From positions 76,627,501 through 76,691,500 of the forward strand of contig CM075344.1 of the NCBI GenBank assembly GCA_037693485.1: 64,000 nt of DNA. Direction: 5' to 3'. The notes beneath the pieces are model-generated. The model was not told the DNA's origin, searched no databases, and saw nothing but the letters and a program-made list of their open reading frames with translations. Source of the DNA: Kitagawia praeruptora (taxonomy: Eukaryota; Streptophyta; Magnoliopsida; Apiales; Apiaceae). Of the stretch, positions 21,861-32,823 are shown piece after piece (within the stretch, counting starts at the first letter, position 1; every line of letters begins with the position of its first letter). The translations under genes were made by a program, and so were the position numbers.

Positions 21861-23514
21861 GTTGAGACTACAGATGCTCTTGCTACACAACCTACCCCGG
21901 TATCTGTCCCGCCTATAGTCCAAGTTGAGGTATCAATCCTTAACGCTTGGTTTAATGCAAGAATTATTGAAATAAGTGTCTAAAATGCAAGAAATAGAGA
22001 AATAAAGGTCTAAAATGCAAGAATTATAGAAATAAGAATCTAAAATGAGAAATTATAAAAATAAGGATCTAAAATGCAAGAATTATAGAAATAAGGGTCT
22101 AAAATGCAAGAAATAGAGAAATAAAGGTCTAATATGCAAGAATTATAGAAATAAGGATCTAAAATGAGAAATTATAGAAATAAGGATCTAAAATGCAAGA
22201 ATTATAGAAATAAGGGTCTAAAATGTATGATCGGTGTATCTTGTAGGTTGAGGCTACATCAGCTGCTCCTCCTATTATTACACAGACGACCCCGGTATCT
22301 AGCCCTCCTCCTTCACAGTCTACCCCGGTATCTATCCCCCTCATGCTCATATTAATCTCTCCTTACTGTAATTTCCTTCTTATATACCAACTTTGTATAT
22401 GTTCTTCTTGTTTTTATCTCATTGTGGTTGCAGGTTAGCACCATTCCTGCTGTGACAGAGACTACCCCGGCATCTGTCCCCCATCATGCTCAGATTGAGG
22501 TACTAATCTCTCATATTTGTGATTTTCTTCTTATATACCATTGATAATTGTAGTTGTAATTTGACTTTTGTTATCTTAATTGTAGGCTCCAATATCATGT
22601 GAGTTGGTAGTGGATAGCATAGGCAACAAGGTTGCCTATGGCATGGCTTACCCAGATGGAGGAGAAATGAGTAGGAAAATACATGGCAAGCCAATGCCTA
22701 CTGGATGTCTGAGAGTGTCAATGGATAGTGGGATCCAACTAGAAGCCTTGATTCTAGTTCCAGTATATGGTGAGATGGAGACGGTCAAGCAAGCTGTTGG
22801 ATCTCATGTCGCATGGCCCAAGGAATGGATCATACGTCGAAATACTGAGGTTTTTATTTCTATAAAAATAATATAAAGGTCTAAAATACAAGAAATAGAG
22901 AAATAAATGTCTAAAATGCAAAATTATAGAAATAAGGGTCTAAAATGCAAGAAATAAAGAAATAAATGTCTAAAATGCAAAATTATAGAAATAAGGGTCT
23001 ACAGCAGCTGCTCCTCCTGTTACACAGCCGACCGTGGGATCTAGTCCTCCTCCTTCACAGTCTGCCCCCCCTGATGCTCATATTGAGGTATTAATCTCTC
23101 CTATTTATGATTTCCTTTCTTATATACCAACTTTGAATATGTTCTTCATGTTTTTATCACATTGTGGTTGCAGGTTAGCCCTCCTCCTTCACAGCCAATA
23201 CAGGTTCAGACTACAGTTGAGACTACAGCAGCTGCTCCTCCTGTTACACAACCGACCCTGGGATCTAGCCCTCCTCCTTCACAGTCTGTCCCCCCTGATG
23301 CTCATATTGAGGTACTAATCTCTCCTATTTGTGATTTCCTTTCTTATATACCAACTTTGAATATGTTCTTCATGTTTTTATCACATTGTGATTGCAGGTT
23401 AGCCCTCCTCCTTCACAGTCGATACAGGTTCAGACTACAGTTGCTCCTTCTCCTTCTACACCCATGGTAACACCTTTATCAGACCGCCCCATCCCTCTTG
23501 GTGTCAACCTTGAC
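21861..23514 (+). pseudogene. Repeated Pro/Thr-rich linker exons of the MULE gene
   Basis: At least four short exons with the same pattern are visible: AG|GTT at the start, codons for V-E-T-T..A-P-P-x-T-Q-P and S-P-P-P-S-Q, then I-E/V-E and |GTA. They are 21861-21929, 22434-22499, 23174-23311 and 23398-23514; the second and third of the set end in GAG|GTA. A further one at 22247 has lost its donor, and one near 23009 has lost its acceptor. All in-between introns share sequence, so exon and flanking intron were duplicated together. They would encode a disordered linker between PMD and the C-terminal domains. Confidence 0.65.
22586..22849 (+). pseudogene. DUF8039-like exon of the MULE gene
   Basis: An 88-codon exon lies between TTGTAG and GAG|GTT. 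It reads C-E-L-V-V-D..NKVAYGMAYPDG, HGKPMPTGCLRVSMDS and AVGSHVAWPKEWII. Plant transposon proteins with Ulp1-type proteases carry a similar segment (assigned from memory of DUF8039; not searched). The exon itself is open, phase 0 at both ends like the linker exons, so it could be spliced with them. Confidence 0.6.
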
Positions 23515-23597
23515 GTAATAATCTTTAACTTTGAAATAACCTTGACGTATTGTATTTGAAATGTGTATATGATTTTTGTATCTTCGTCGAATGGCAG

Positions 23598-25678
23598 GTT
23601 GAAACCACTACTCCTGGTTCAGAGTTTACCCCAGTGGCGGGTGGACTTCAGAAGTTTGGTAGTATCAGTGGTGTTATTCCTGATAGGTTAAGAGAAATGC
23701 TTGGGGTGTGTATCTTGAATCATACATTCGTTTTGGCTTGCTATTTTTCCCATATGCCATGAACATCCATCATGATTAGGGGTATTGACATGTATTTGCA
23801 GTTGGACACAAATGAGGATAAATACAAGGATGTGCAGAGGCGGGCTGGTTATGTATCAGGTGATATGAAGAAGCCACTGAAAAACCGAAAAATCAACCGG
23901 CTGTTTAAGCATTGGTGGGGGTGAAAAGCATAATTTTATTAGGAGTGTTGGTGGGATGGTTCCGGAGCTTGCTTGGAAAAATGTCCAATGCCTAAAACGC
24001 GATCGTGAAATAGAGTCATCAGTTCTGGATGCATATGTTGAGCTGCTGAAGCTTAGGGAGAGCACATATTATCAAAATAAAGTGCTAGGCCGTCCATGCA
24101 AGAGGTTCTTCCTTGGCATGAGTTATTTCACGACCATTGCAGCTGGGCATTGCACCGACTTGGAGGTAAATCAATTCAAATTTCTTGCATTTTAGTCCTT
24201 AATTTGGTTAATTATTGCATTTCATAACTTATTATTTGGTTAATTAGTTAATTATTGCATTTCATAATAGAATTATAAAATGCAAAATTATAGAAATAAG
24301 GTTATAAAATGCAAGAAATAGAGAAATAATGGTCTAAAATGTAAGAAATAGAGAAAAAAGGTCTAAAATGCAAAATTATAGAAATAAGGTTATAAAATGC
24401 AAGAAATATAGAAATAAAGGTCTAAAATGCAAGAAATAGAGAAATGAAGGTCTAAAATGCAAGAAATAGAGAAATAAGGTTATAAAATGCAAGAAATAGA
24501 GAAATAAAGGTCTAAAATGCAAGAAATAGAGAAATAAAGGTCTAAAATGCAAAATTATAGAAATAAGGTTATAAAATGCAAGAAATATAGAAATAAAGGT
24601 CTAAAATGCAAGAAATAGAGAAATAAAGGTCTAAAGTGCAAAATTATAGAAATAAGGTTATAAAATGCAAGAAATGGAGAAATAAATGTCTAAAATGCAA
24701 GAAATAGAGAAATAAAGGTCTAAAATGCAAAAATTATAGAAATAAGGTTATAAAATGCAAGAAATATAGAAATAAAGGTCTAAAATGAAAGAAATAGAGA
24801 AATAAAGGTCTAAAATGCAAGAAATAGAGAAATAAAGGTCTAAAATGCAAAATTATAGAAATAAGGTTATAAAATGCAAGAAATATAAAAATAAAGGTCT
24901 AAAATGCAAGAAATAGAGAAATAAAGGTCTAAAATGCAAAATTAAAGAAATAAGGTTACAAAATGCAAGAAATAGAGAAATAAAGGTCTAAAATACAAGA
25001 AATAGAGAAATAAAGGTCTAAAATGCAAAATTATAGAAATAAAGGTCTAAAATGCAAGAAATGTATAAATAAAGGTCTAAAATGCAAGAAATAGAGAAAT
25101 AAAGGTCTAAAATGCAAAAATTATAGAAATAAGGTTATAAAATGCAAGAAATATAGAAATAAAGGTCTAAAATGAAAGAAATAGAGAAATGAAGGTCTAA
25201 AATGCAAGAAATAGAGAAATAAAGGTCTAAAATGCAAAATTATAGAAATAAGGTTATAAAATGCAAGAAATAGAGAATAAAGGTCTAAAATGCAAGAAAT
25301 AGAGAAATAAAGGTCTAAAATGCAAAATTATAGAAATAAGTTATAAAATGCAAGAAATAGAGAAATAAAGGTCTAAAATGCAAGAAATAGAGAAATGATG
25401 GTCTAAAATGTAAAATTATAGAAATAAGGTTATAAAATGCAAGAAATAGAGAAATAAAGGTCTAAAATGCAAGAAATAGAGAAATAAAGGTCTAAAATGC
25501 AAAATTATTGAAAGAAGGATCTAAAATGCAAGAAATATAGAATAATAGAAATTGCAAGAATTCTTGCATTTCATAACTTATTTTCTCTTTTTTGCAGATG
25601 CATCCAAATTGTAAAACTCCGGAGAGGTTGAAAGATCAGCAACAGTTCTATTGCATCCAAATTGAATATTGTTTTTAA
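23598..25678 (+). pseudogene. Ulp1-protease-like C-terminal exons of the MULE gene, broken
   Basis: Exon 23598-23705 (GGLQKFGSISGVIPDRLREM) is followed by exon 23802-24165. The latter reads DTNEDKYKDVQRRAGYVSGD, meets a stop in TGGGGGTGA (about 23922), and in the next frame continues VPELAWKNVQCLKRDREIES and VLDAYVELLKLRE, then FFLGMSYFTTI. The pattern 'VLDxYxxLLxxRE ... FF..Y/F.T' is how Ulp1-like (C48) protease regions of plant transposons begin. The catalytic His/Asp/Cys part is not present: after a 1.4-kb repeat-filled intron the last exon (25598-25678) ends soon. It is a truncated protease relative. Confidence 0.5.
24190..25560 (+). repeat. Intronic array of ~30-bp units, dozens of copies
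   Basis: Variants of GAAATAGAGAAATAAAGGTC and TAAAATGCAA alternate with AATTATAGAAATAAGGTTAT. Shorter stretches of the same theme occur at 21950-22230 and 22870-23000. The reverse complement reads TTGCATTTTAGACC, the same theme as the 119-bp array. Non-coding. Confidence 0.9.
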
Positions 25679-25758
25679 GGAGTAGTGGGTGGAGTAGTGG
25701 ATATTGAATATAGTTTTTAAAGAATAGTGGGTATTGAACATTGTTTTTAAAGAGTAGT
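25660..25758 (+). repeat. Left piece of a Stowaway-like remnant split by element 2
   Basis: Copies of ATTGTTTTTAA(G/A)GAGTAGTGGG occur here and continue at 35785 after the Gypsy insertion. The right piece ends in a Stowaway-type terminus (35960-35974). The left terminus of this MITE was not found. Confidence 0.5.
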
Positions 25759-26255
25759 TGATATGGGCTGAAAGTAAGCCCTAAAGACACATTTAATGTG
25801 GCATTTATTAGACCTAGAATGGTCCAAATGTGGGGCCCACCATATGGGCCCAAACCTTAACTATAATATTAATTTCGTAATTAATATTAGGGGTAATAAA
25901 CAGCTCAGCAAATAAGAGTCAAACAAGGATATTACTCTTGCCTGACTTAGCCTCCAAGATACATATTCCAACATGGAAACTGACTCCTACAAGGAAGGGG
26001 TCTAGAACCTTCCTCAAGGCGGTGGCTTGCCCACCAAGTCACCTACTCCTACCATAATTCCTAGGCTTCTCAGCCTATATAAAGGGTCTGACCCCTCATT
26101 CTCAGAACTACGTTTTCTTGGCTTGATTCTCTAATACAGAGATACGTAGGCATTCTGTGAGGACCGTTTAGTCTCGAACGCAGAAGCAGCCATTAAAGCT
26201 TGAAGCTCACAAACCCTAGCCGTCATAATCATAACCTAGTTTTTATTCCACAACA
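25759..26255 (+). repeat. 5' LTR of element 2
   Basis: TGATATGGGC ... CCACAACA, 497 bp. TATATAAA at 26076-26083 is the promoter core, with transcription starting near 26105-26110. Confidence 0.93.
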
Positions 26256-26257
26256 TT

Positions 26258-26275
26258 TGGCGCCGTCTGTGGGAA
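26258..26275 (+). other. Primer-binding site of element 2
   Basis: TGGCGCCGTCTGTGGGAA, two bases after the LTR. The first nine bases (TGGCGCCGT) match the complement of the 3' end of plant tRNA-Asp, the primer commonly used by such elements. The tRNA assignment is an inference. Confidence 0.7.
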
Positions 26276-26288
26276 AAAGACATCAACC

Positions 26289-27638
26289 ATGGTTCAAACA
26301 CGAAGAACAGCACCAAGCACTACCGAGCCAATCGCTACCGAGGCTCTACCTCTAAGCTCTGCTCCGCCTGTCACTGAACAAGTACCCCCAACCACAGGGG
26401 CGATCACTCAAACTCAGGTTTCTCAACCTCCAGGGACGAATCCCCATGTCGAGAGAACGTTACCTATGGTCGTTCACCCAGGTCAAGGAACCAGCTCCCT
26501 CCAGACGCTGGTCTCTCCTCTAGTTGATCCCAGTTACCCACCACCAGGGGTACAGATCCATACTACGGATCTCCCCGTGAGTACTAACCCGATGTATGGC
26601 CTGCCTAACTACCCTCCTGGACCCAGTGGTCATGCCTTGCAGATCCGAGATCGAGTGTATCTTGACTACTCTGGCCCCTATACTGACGATTCATCAACTG
26701 ATGTTGATCGTGATGAAGCCCCAAGAAGGCGACGTGCTAGCAGAGAACCCCGGAGGAGTCATCAAACTGTCTATGATGGACCCCCGTCTACAACTGCGGA
26801 AAGAATCAAGGCTTATGAAGCCGAGATTTTAAGATTAAAGGAAGATATGGCAAGAGAACAAGCTAGGTCAAATCAGACTCAACCTCCTCCAACATCAGGA
26901 CCGATTCCCTTTATAGATTTGGAGAGGCCTTCAAGAAGGCAAAGAAGGGCTGATGCCCCAACTGGAAAAACAACAAGGGTGGAAGCCCCCAAGAGCAACC
27001 CCAAGGATCTGATGCCACTTGGGGATCCTGATGATCCCACACCCCCGTTTACTGAGGAGGTGATGAATGCTCGTATCTCAAAGAAGTTCAAGATGCCGAC
27101 AATTAAGGCTTATGATGGAACGGGTGATCCCGCAAACCATGTTAGGACGTTCTCAAATGCACTGCTGTTGCAGCCTGCAAGCGACGCCTTGAAGTGTAGG
27201 GCGTTCCCTCAAACCCTGTCAGGCATGGCTCAAAGATGGTATAGCCGCCTACCTACGAATTCGATTGGCTCTTTTAAGGAGTTGAGCGCCGCTTTTGTCA
27301 GCCAATTCATTAGCGAGAGAGTTCATGAGAAAAGTTCTGCATCCCTTATGTATGTGGTACAAGGGAAGAACGAAAATCTGAGAGACTACCTTAAGAGGTT
27401 CACCAAGGAGACTTTGAACATCACTGATCTGGAGAATAAGGTGGCCATGGTAGCCCTGGAACACGGAACCACTGATCTATTCTTTAAAAGGTCATTGGCG
27501 AAGCATCCTCCTGAAAACATGGCTGAGCTCCAACGAAGGGCTGACAAGTACATTAAAGCTGAAGATAGCATGAAGAAAGAAGCCACAGTAAGTGAGGGAG
27601 GAGGTAACAACGACTTCAAGAAGCGAAAGCAAGACTAG
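26289..27638 (+). CDS. Gag polyprotein of element 2
   Basis: This 449-aa ORF begins at an ATG 13 bp after the primer site. Residues 1-130 are P/T/S-rich, followed by an arginine-rich stretch (RRRRASREPRRSHQ) and a short coiled coil (about 170-195). The gag domain covers about 265-430 (YDGTGDPANHVRTFSNALL, GMAQRWYSRLP, NLRDYLKRFTKE). It ends at TAG (27636), which reads like a CAG-to-TAG change because the same frame goes on in a typical acidic gag tail (EYDDLEYDARDKYP). Gag is the only intact protein of this element, and gag alone may help a defective copy be packaged. Confidence 0.85.
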   Translation: MVQTRRTAPSTTEPIATEALPLSSAPPVTEQVPPTTGAITQTQVSQPPGTNPHVERTLPMVVHPGQGTSSLQTLVSPLVDPSYPPPGVQIHTTDLPVSTNPMYGLPNYPPGPSGHALQIRDRVYLDYSGPYTDDSSTDVDRDEAPRRRRASREPRRSHQTVYDGPPSTTAERIKAYEAEILRLKEDMAREQARSNQTQPPPTSGPIPFIDLERPSRRQRRADAPTGKTTRVEAPKSNPKDLMPLGDPDDPTPPFTEEVMNARISKKFKMPTIKAYDGTGDPANHVRTFSNALLLQPASDALKCRAFPQTLSGMAQRWYSRLPTNSIGSFKELSAAFVSQFISERVHEKSSASLMYVVQGKNENLRDYLKRFTKETLNITDLENKVAMVALEHGTTDLFFKRSLAKHPPENMAELQRRADKYIKAEDSMKKEATVSEGGGNNDFKKRKQD

Positions 27639-28840
27639 GAGTATGATGACCTGGAGTATGATGCTAGGGACAAGTATCCCCGAACTAGCGAGGACTCCGA
27701 CTATGCCCCTAAGAAGAACCGAAGAAGAGTTTGGGACCAAGATTCAACGACTATGCAAGATTGAATGCTCCTAGGAGTCAGATCTTGTTAGATATTGAGA
27801 AAGACAAAGATTTTCGATGGCCGAAGCCACTTAGGGGTGATCCCGCAAAGAGAAACAAGGGTCAGTACTGTAGATTCCACCGCGATGTGGGGCATGATAC
27901 AGATGATTGCAAGCAACTCGAAGATGAGATCGAGTTCTTGATCCGTAGAGGGAAATTGAGCAAATTCACTAAGGGTGAAGATCGTGTTAATCGAATTAGA
28001 GATTATAACAGAAGGGATGACGATCGTGATCGTAACACACAGCCCCGAGGGCCAGTTATCAATATGATCTGGGGAGGCCCGACAGCGGCCGGTACAACTC
28101 GAAACTCTCGAAAGGCGTACGCCAGAGAAGTGATACACATCGTGGGAGAGGCCCCGAAGCGGGCTAGGACTGAAATCACAATTGGTTTTGATGATTCTGA
28201 TCTTGAAGGGGTGAAGTTCCCCCATGACGACCCGTTGGTCATAACTCCTGTAATTGGAAACTCAGAAGTGAAGCGAGTCTTGATAGATAATGGAGCTTCC
28301 GTTGACGTTCTATTTCATGATGCATTTGTGAAGATGGGTTACAATGATTCTCAGTTGACCCCAAATAACATGCCTATATATGGATTTAATGGCGTAGGAT
28401 CTAAAGTTGAAGGGACTATTCAATTGCCTATGACTATTGGACAGGAGCCCAAGAAGGCCACTCAGATGTTGAACTTCCTGGTAATCAAGGCGGTTTCAAC
28501 GTACAACGTTATCCTCGGAAGGGCTGGACTTCATGCATTCAAGGCTGTTGCCTCAACTTATCATATGAAGATCAAGTTCCCAACCCAGAATGGTGTTGGA
28601 GAACATAAAGGCAATCAAAAGATGGCACGAAGCTGTTATGTAGCCGCGTTAAGGCCTGACGGAGTCGGGGGGCAGGTCCTTCCGATTGAAGACATGGACA
28701 TCCGCAGTGATAAGGAACACAAAGAAAGTCCAGAAGAGGACATCACACATAAGCCTCGAACAGCCATCAAGGCTAAGGCATCAACTGACTTCGTGGTTGA
28801 ATGTAACATTGGCAACCAAGAAGTCGGGGGCAAGAGATAG
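27639..28840 (+). pseudogene. Gag tail and protease region of element 2, frameshifted
   Basis: The gag frame ends after about 40 more codons. A new frame opens near 27731 (no ATG there; it begins at TTG). It holds a zinc-knuckle-like motif CRFHRDVGHDTDDC and the protease with LIDNGASVDVLF as catalytic signature, then the protease C-terminal half (YNVILGRAGLHAFKAVASTY). From about 28740 the frame no longer encodes the RT N-terminus but a misplaced copy of the RNase H tether (RTAIKAKASTDFVVEC). Confidence 0.8.
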
Positions 28841-29640
28841 TACCCCAAGAAGAAAGTGAACTTCAGAAGAAGAATGAGGAGACTAGAAGGAGTAGTAGGT
28901 GCTCTATTTTGATGGAGCATCAAAAACAAAATCAAGCCATGCAGGCCTAGTCTTGCAAAGTTGGACTTAGCTTCATATTTATCTAGTAGAAGTAGAAATA
29001 AGGTTCGATGAAAGCATGCAGAGCATGTCGCTCTGAGTAGGACAGTAGTACTCTATATAAAGGTTGAACCCATTTATGTTATTAATGCAAGTTTGCTTTT
29101 CGTTCTATGATTCTATTTATGTACCAAGCACCTGATGTGTGTAAGTCAAAGATGACCAAGTACCGAAAATAAAAGAATATACAAATGGAAGCAAACAAAC
29201 GCATAAATAAAACTCTGAAGGGTCGAGAGTTAGGTTACAGCACAACCAAATAAGTGTTTCAATTCCTTGAAGGATCCGGGATAAAAGACATCTGGCAATC
29301 AAAGCCATGCAAGGCTGTGGAGGCTAAAAGACTAGCCACTTTTTAATGTTTTCAAAAATGACTTGGATGGAGAATCTAAGGTAGAAGACCAATAGAGAAC
29401 CTTAAACAATGATCAAGAAGTTCAAGCAAACTCTCGTTTTAAAGAGTTTAAAAGGCGAGAAGCCCACATGATTGTTTAATTGGAAATCTAAATCGAGGAA
29501 TCAACCTTGAATCCTTGACCTAGAATCAAGAAAAACAAAAAAAAATGATGGAACCAAGACAAACGTTGAAGTCCTGATGGACCACCCGTTGAAGAAACAT
29601 ATTGCATAGCCCGAAAGCCAATTGAAGGAACCCCTTGAAG
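28741..29640 (+). repeat. Scrambled internal segment of element 2 with misplaced RNase H pieces
   Basis: 28741-28835 resembles 30958-31050 (tether and start of the second RNase H). 28890-28960 resembles 31108-31176 (FDGASKTKSSHAG). 29565-29612 resembles 30860-30905 (end of the first RNase H). The rest is degenerate, with no usable frame. The pieces come from regions normally downstream of RT, so they were copied or moved upstream. Confidence 0.7.
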
Positions 29641-32600
29641 GGCAAGTTGACAGCATTCTTACAAGAGGATAGTGATGTGTTTGCTTGGACAGCAATTGAT
29701 ATGCCAGGGATTGATCCCCAGCTCATAACTCACAAATTGAATGTCGATCCTAAATGAACGACATTAAAGCAGAAGAAGAGGAATTTCGCTCCAGAAAGGC
29801 AAGAGGCCATTAAACAAGAAGTTGGCATGCTCTTATAAGCTGGGTTTATTGAAGAGATTCAGTTCCTCAAGTGGTTGGCTAACCCTGTGATGGTCAAGAA
29901 GGCAAATGGGAAGTGGAGGATGTGTATAGACTTCACTGACTTGAATGATGCATGTCCTAAGGATTGTTTCCCTCTACCAAGGATAGATACGTTGATAGAT
30001 GCCACAGTTGGGCACGAGATGCTGAGTTTCATGGATGGTTTCAGTGGATACAACCAGATCAAGATGCATAAGGACGACATCCCTAAGGTATCTTTCATAA
30101 CCGACTTTGGTGTTTTCTGTTATCTTGCTATGGCATTTGTGCTAAAGAATACAGGAGCTACTTACCAACGATTGGTGAATAAAATATTTGCCCATCTAAT
30201 TGGAAAAACCATGGAGGTCTATATTGATGATATGTTAGTCAAGAGCCTATTCACGGCAGATCATATTAAACACCTCGGAGATGCATTTGAAGTGCTGAGG
30301 CACCACAAGATGATGTTGAATCCAGCCAAGTGTGCCTTTGGCATTGGATCTGGGAAGTTTTTAGGACTGATGGTTTCAAAAAGAGGCATTGAGGCCAACC
30401 ATGACAAGATCAAGGAGATCTTATACATGAAGCCACCACGCTCTATAAGAGATGTGTAGAAGTTGACAGGCCGATTTGCGGCCTTGGGGAGATTCATCTC
30501 CAAATCTGGTGATAAATGTTTGCCGTTCTTTCAAGCATTGAAGAAAGTGAAAAATTTTGAGTGGACACCTTAGAGCCAGGAGGTCTTTGAACAATTGAAG
30601 AAGTACATGGCCGAAGCCCCGTTGTTGGCTAAACTAGTCCCGGAGAGACTCTCTACCTATACTTGGCAGTATCTGAGCAAGCACTGAGTACCGTTCTCGT
30701 TCGAGAAGAAAGCAAGGTTCAGAAACCCATCTACTACGTAAGCAAGGTGTTGCATGGGGCTGAGTTAAATTACTCTACCATCGAGAAGTTTGCCTTGGCA
30801 TTGATAACGGCCTCGAGGAAGCTACGATCGTACTTCCAGGCTCACAAAATTGAAGTCCGGACGGACCAGCAGCTGAGGAACATATTGCATAGCCCTAAGG
30901 CCAGTGGAAAGCTAATCAAGTGGGCCATATAACTTGGAGAGTTTGATATCAAGTATAAGCCTCGGACAGCCGTCAAGGCTCAGGCATTGGCTGACTTCGT
31001 GGTTGAATGCACCATTAACAACCAAGAAGTCGGGGGGCAGGAGATAGTAACTACCACTGAGAGTGGAGATAAAGATGAGGAACTTGTAACTGGTCAGAAG
31101 GAATATTGGGTGCTCTATTTTGATGGAGCATCAAAAACAAAATCAAGCCATGCAGGTTTAGTTCTGCAAAGCGCCGATGGGTTCACAGTTGAGTATGCTT
31201 TGAAGTTGGATTTTCCTACTACCAACAATGAAGCTGAGTATGAGGCATTGATAGCTGGATTGGGCTTAGCTAGAGTCATGAGGGTCAAGAACCTCAAAGT
31301 GTGTAGAGATTCAAGACTGGTGGTCTCGCAAGTGAATGGCGAGTTTGAAGCCAATGATGAGACTATGGCAAAATACCTGAGAGTCGTGAAAGCTGTTATG
31401 ACTCAGTTTGAGGAATGCTATGTGGAACACATTCTGAGAGAGGAGAACGCTAAGGCCGATGCCTTGTCTAAATTTGTTTCTTCTGAAATTGAGAACTATG
31501 CAGGGAGTGTTTACTTCCAAGTCTTGAAGGCCCCGACCATCAATTCTAAGTTGATAGCACCGATTGATATGGGAGGTTGCTGGATTGACCCTATCAAAGC
31601 TCACCTCGAGACAGGCTGGCTCCCTGACAATGCCTTGGAGGCACGAAAGCTGTCAGTGAGGGCATTGAGATACGCCTTGATTGAAGGCATCCTCTACAAA
31701 AGATCGTTTGTCGTCCCGTACCTGAAGTGCTTGAGGCCCCAAGGGGCAAGAGAAGCCTTGGAGGAAGTTCATGAAGGGATATGTGGGCAACACTTGGGGG
31801 GCAGAGCCCTAGCTCACAAGATCACACGACTGGGATTCTATTGGCTAGAGATGTTGGCCGATGCACAGAATTATGTCAAGAAGTGTGACAGATGTCAAAA
31901 GCACGCTCCAATTGTAAGGCAGCCGCCTGAGATGTTAACTTCGATCAATTCTCCCATCTCGTTTGCAATGTGGGGAATGGACATACTAGGTCCTTTCCCT
32001 ATGGCTTCGGCACAAAGGAAGTTTATGATAGTGGCCATCGACTACTTCACTAAGTGGATTGAGGCTAAGCCCTTAGCCAAGATAACCACCAAACAAATTT
32101 CCCAGTTCTTTTGGGAGAGCATCATCTGCAGATAGGGAATCCCCCGAATCCTTGTGACGGATAATGGGACAAAATTCAACAATGAAGAGTTTAAGAAGTA
32201 CTGCAAGGAGAATGTTATTGAACTTCGCTTTTCTTCAGTAGCTCACCCTGAGGCTAATGGACAAGCTGAGGTAGCAAATTGAATTATCCTTGATGGACTG
32301 AAGAAGAGGGTCGGACGATCAAGAAACACTTAGGTGGATGAGTTGCTGCCTATACTTTGGGTATACCACACCACCTACGAAGTGATAACTGAAGCAACCC
32401 CGTTTTTGCTGGCTTATGGAGCCAAGGCAGTTGTGCCCCCTAGAGATTACACATGCATCGCCAAGAGTGGAAACATATGATCACGAGACCAATGAAAAAG
32501 GCGTGAGGCTCGCCCTCGATCTGATTGACGAGGTTAGGGATGAAGCGAATGCTAGAAACGCAGAGCGTCAGAAGAAAGCATCTTTCCACTGCGACCAAAG

Positions 32601-32823
32601 GGTTAAGGAGAAGTTCTTTCGACAAGACAACTTGACTCTGAGGAAGATAGAGGCCTCCAGAGTTGGCCAGAAGGGAAGACTATCCCCCAATTGGGAAGGG
32701 TCGTATCGAGTCAGGAAGACACCAGGACGAGGATTCTACAGGTTGGAAATCTGGGATGATGAACACATTCCAAGATTAAGGATTGAATCCTTGAACTTCA
32801 AATCTCAACACAACATTAATTAA
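29641..32823 (+). pseudogene. RT, RNase H, second RNase H and integrase of element 2, many stops
   Basis: RT starts with DVFAWTAIDMPGID (about 29670) and keeps YIDD within VYIDDMLVKS (about 30220). The RNase H tether, the second RNase H (LYFDGASKT, NEAEYEALIAGL, RDSRLVVSQ, ADALSKF) and the integrase finger (HEGICGQH..CDRCQKH) follow. Integrase shows GMDILGP, TDNGTKF and NGQAEVAN. Stops are near 29756, 29836, 30458, 30571, 30930, 32134, 32281 and 32330. Several (30458, 30571, probably 29756 and 32281) read as C-to-T changes in CAG or CGA codons, consistent with loss of methylated cytosine. The C-terminal piece (32416-32823) is open. No active enzyme could be made. Confidence 0.85.

Noticed and set aside
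24190..25560. CRISPR-like array of short repeats
   Set aside because: Repeats are adjacent variants without unique spacers, in a plant intron; it is a tandem repeat.
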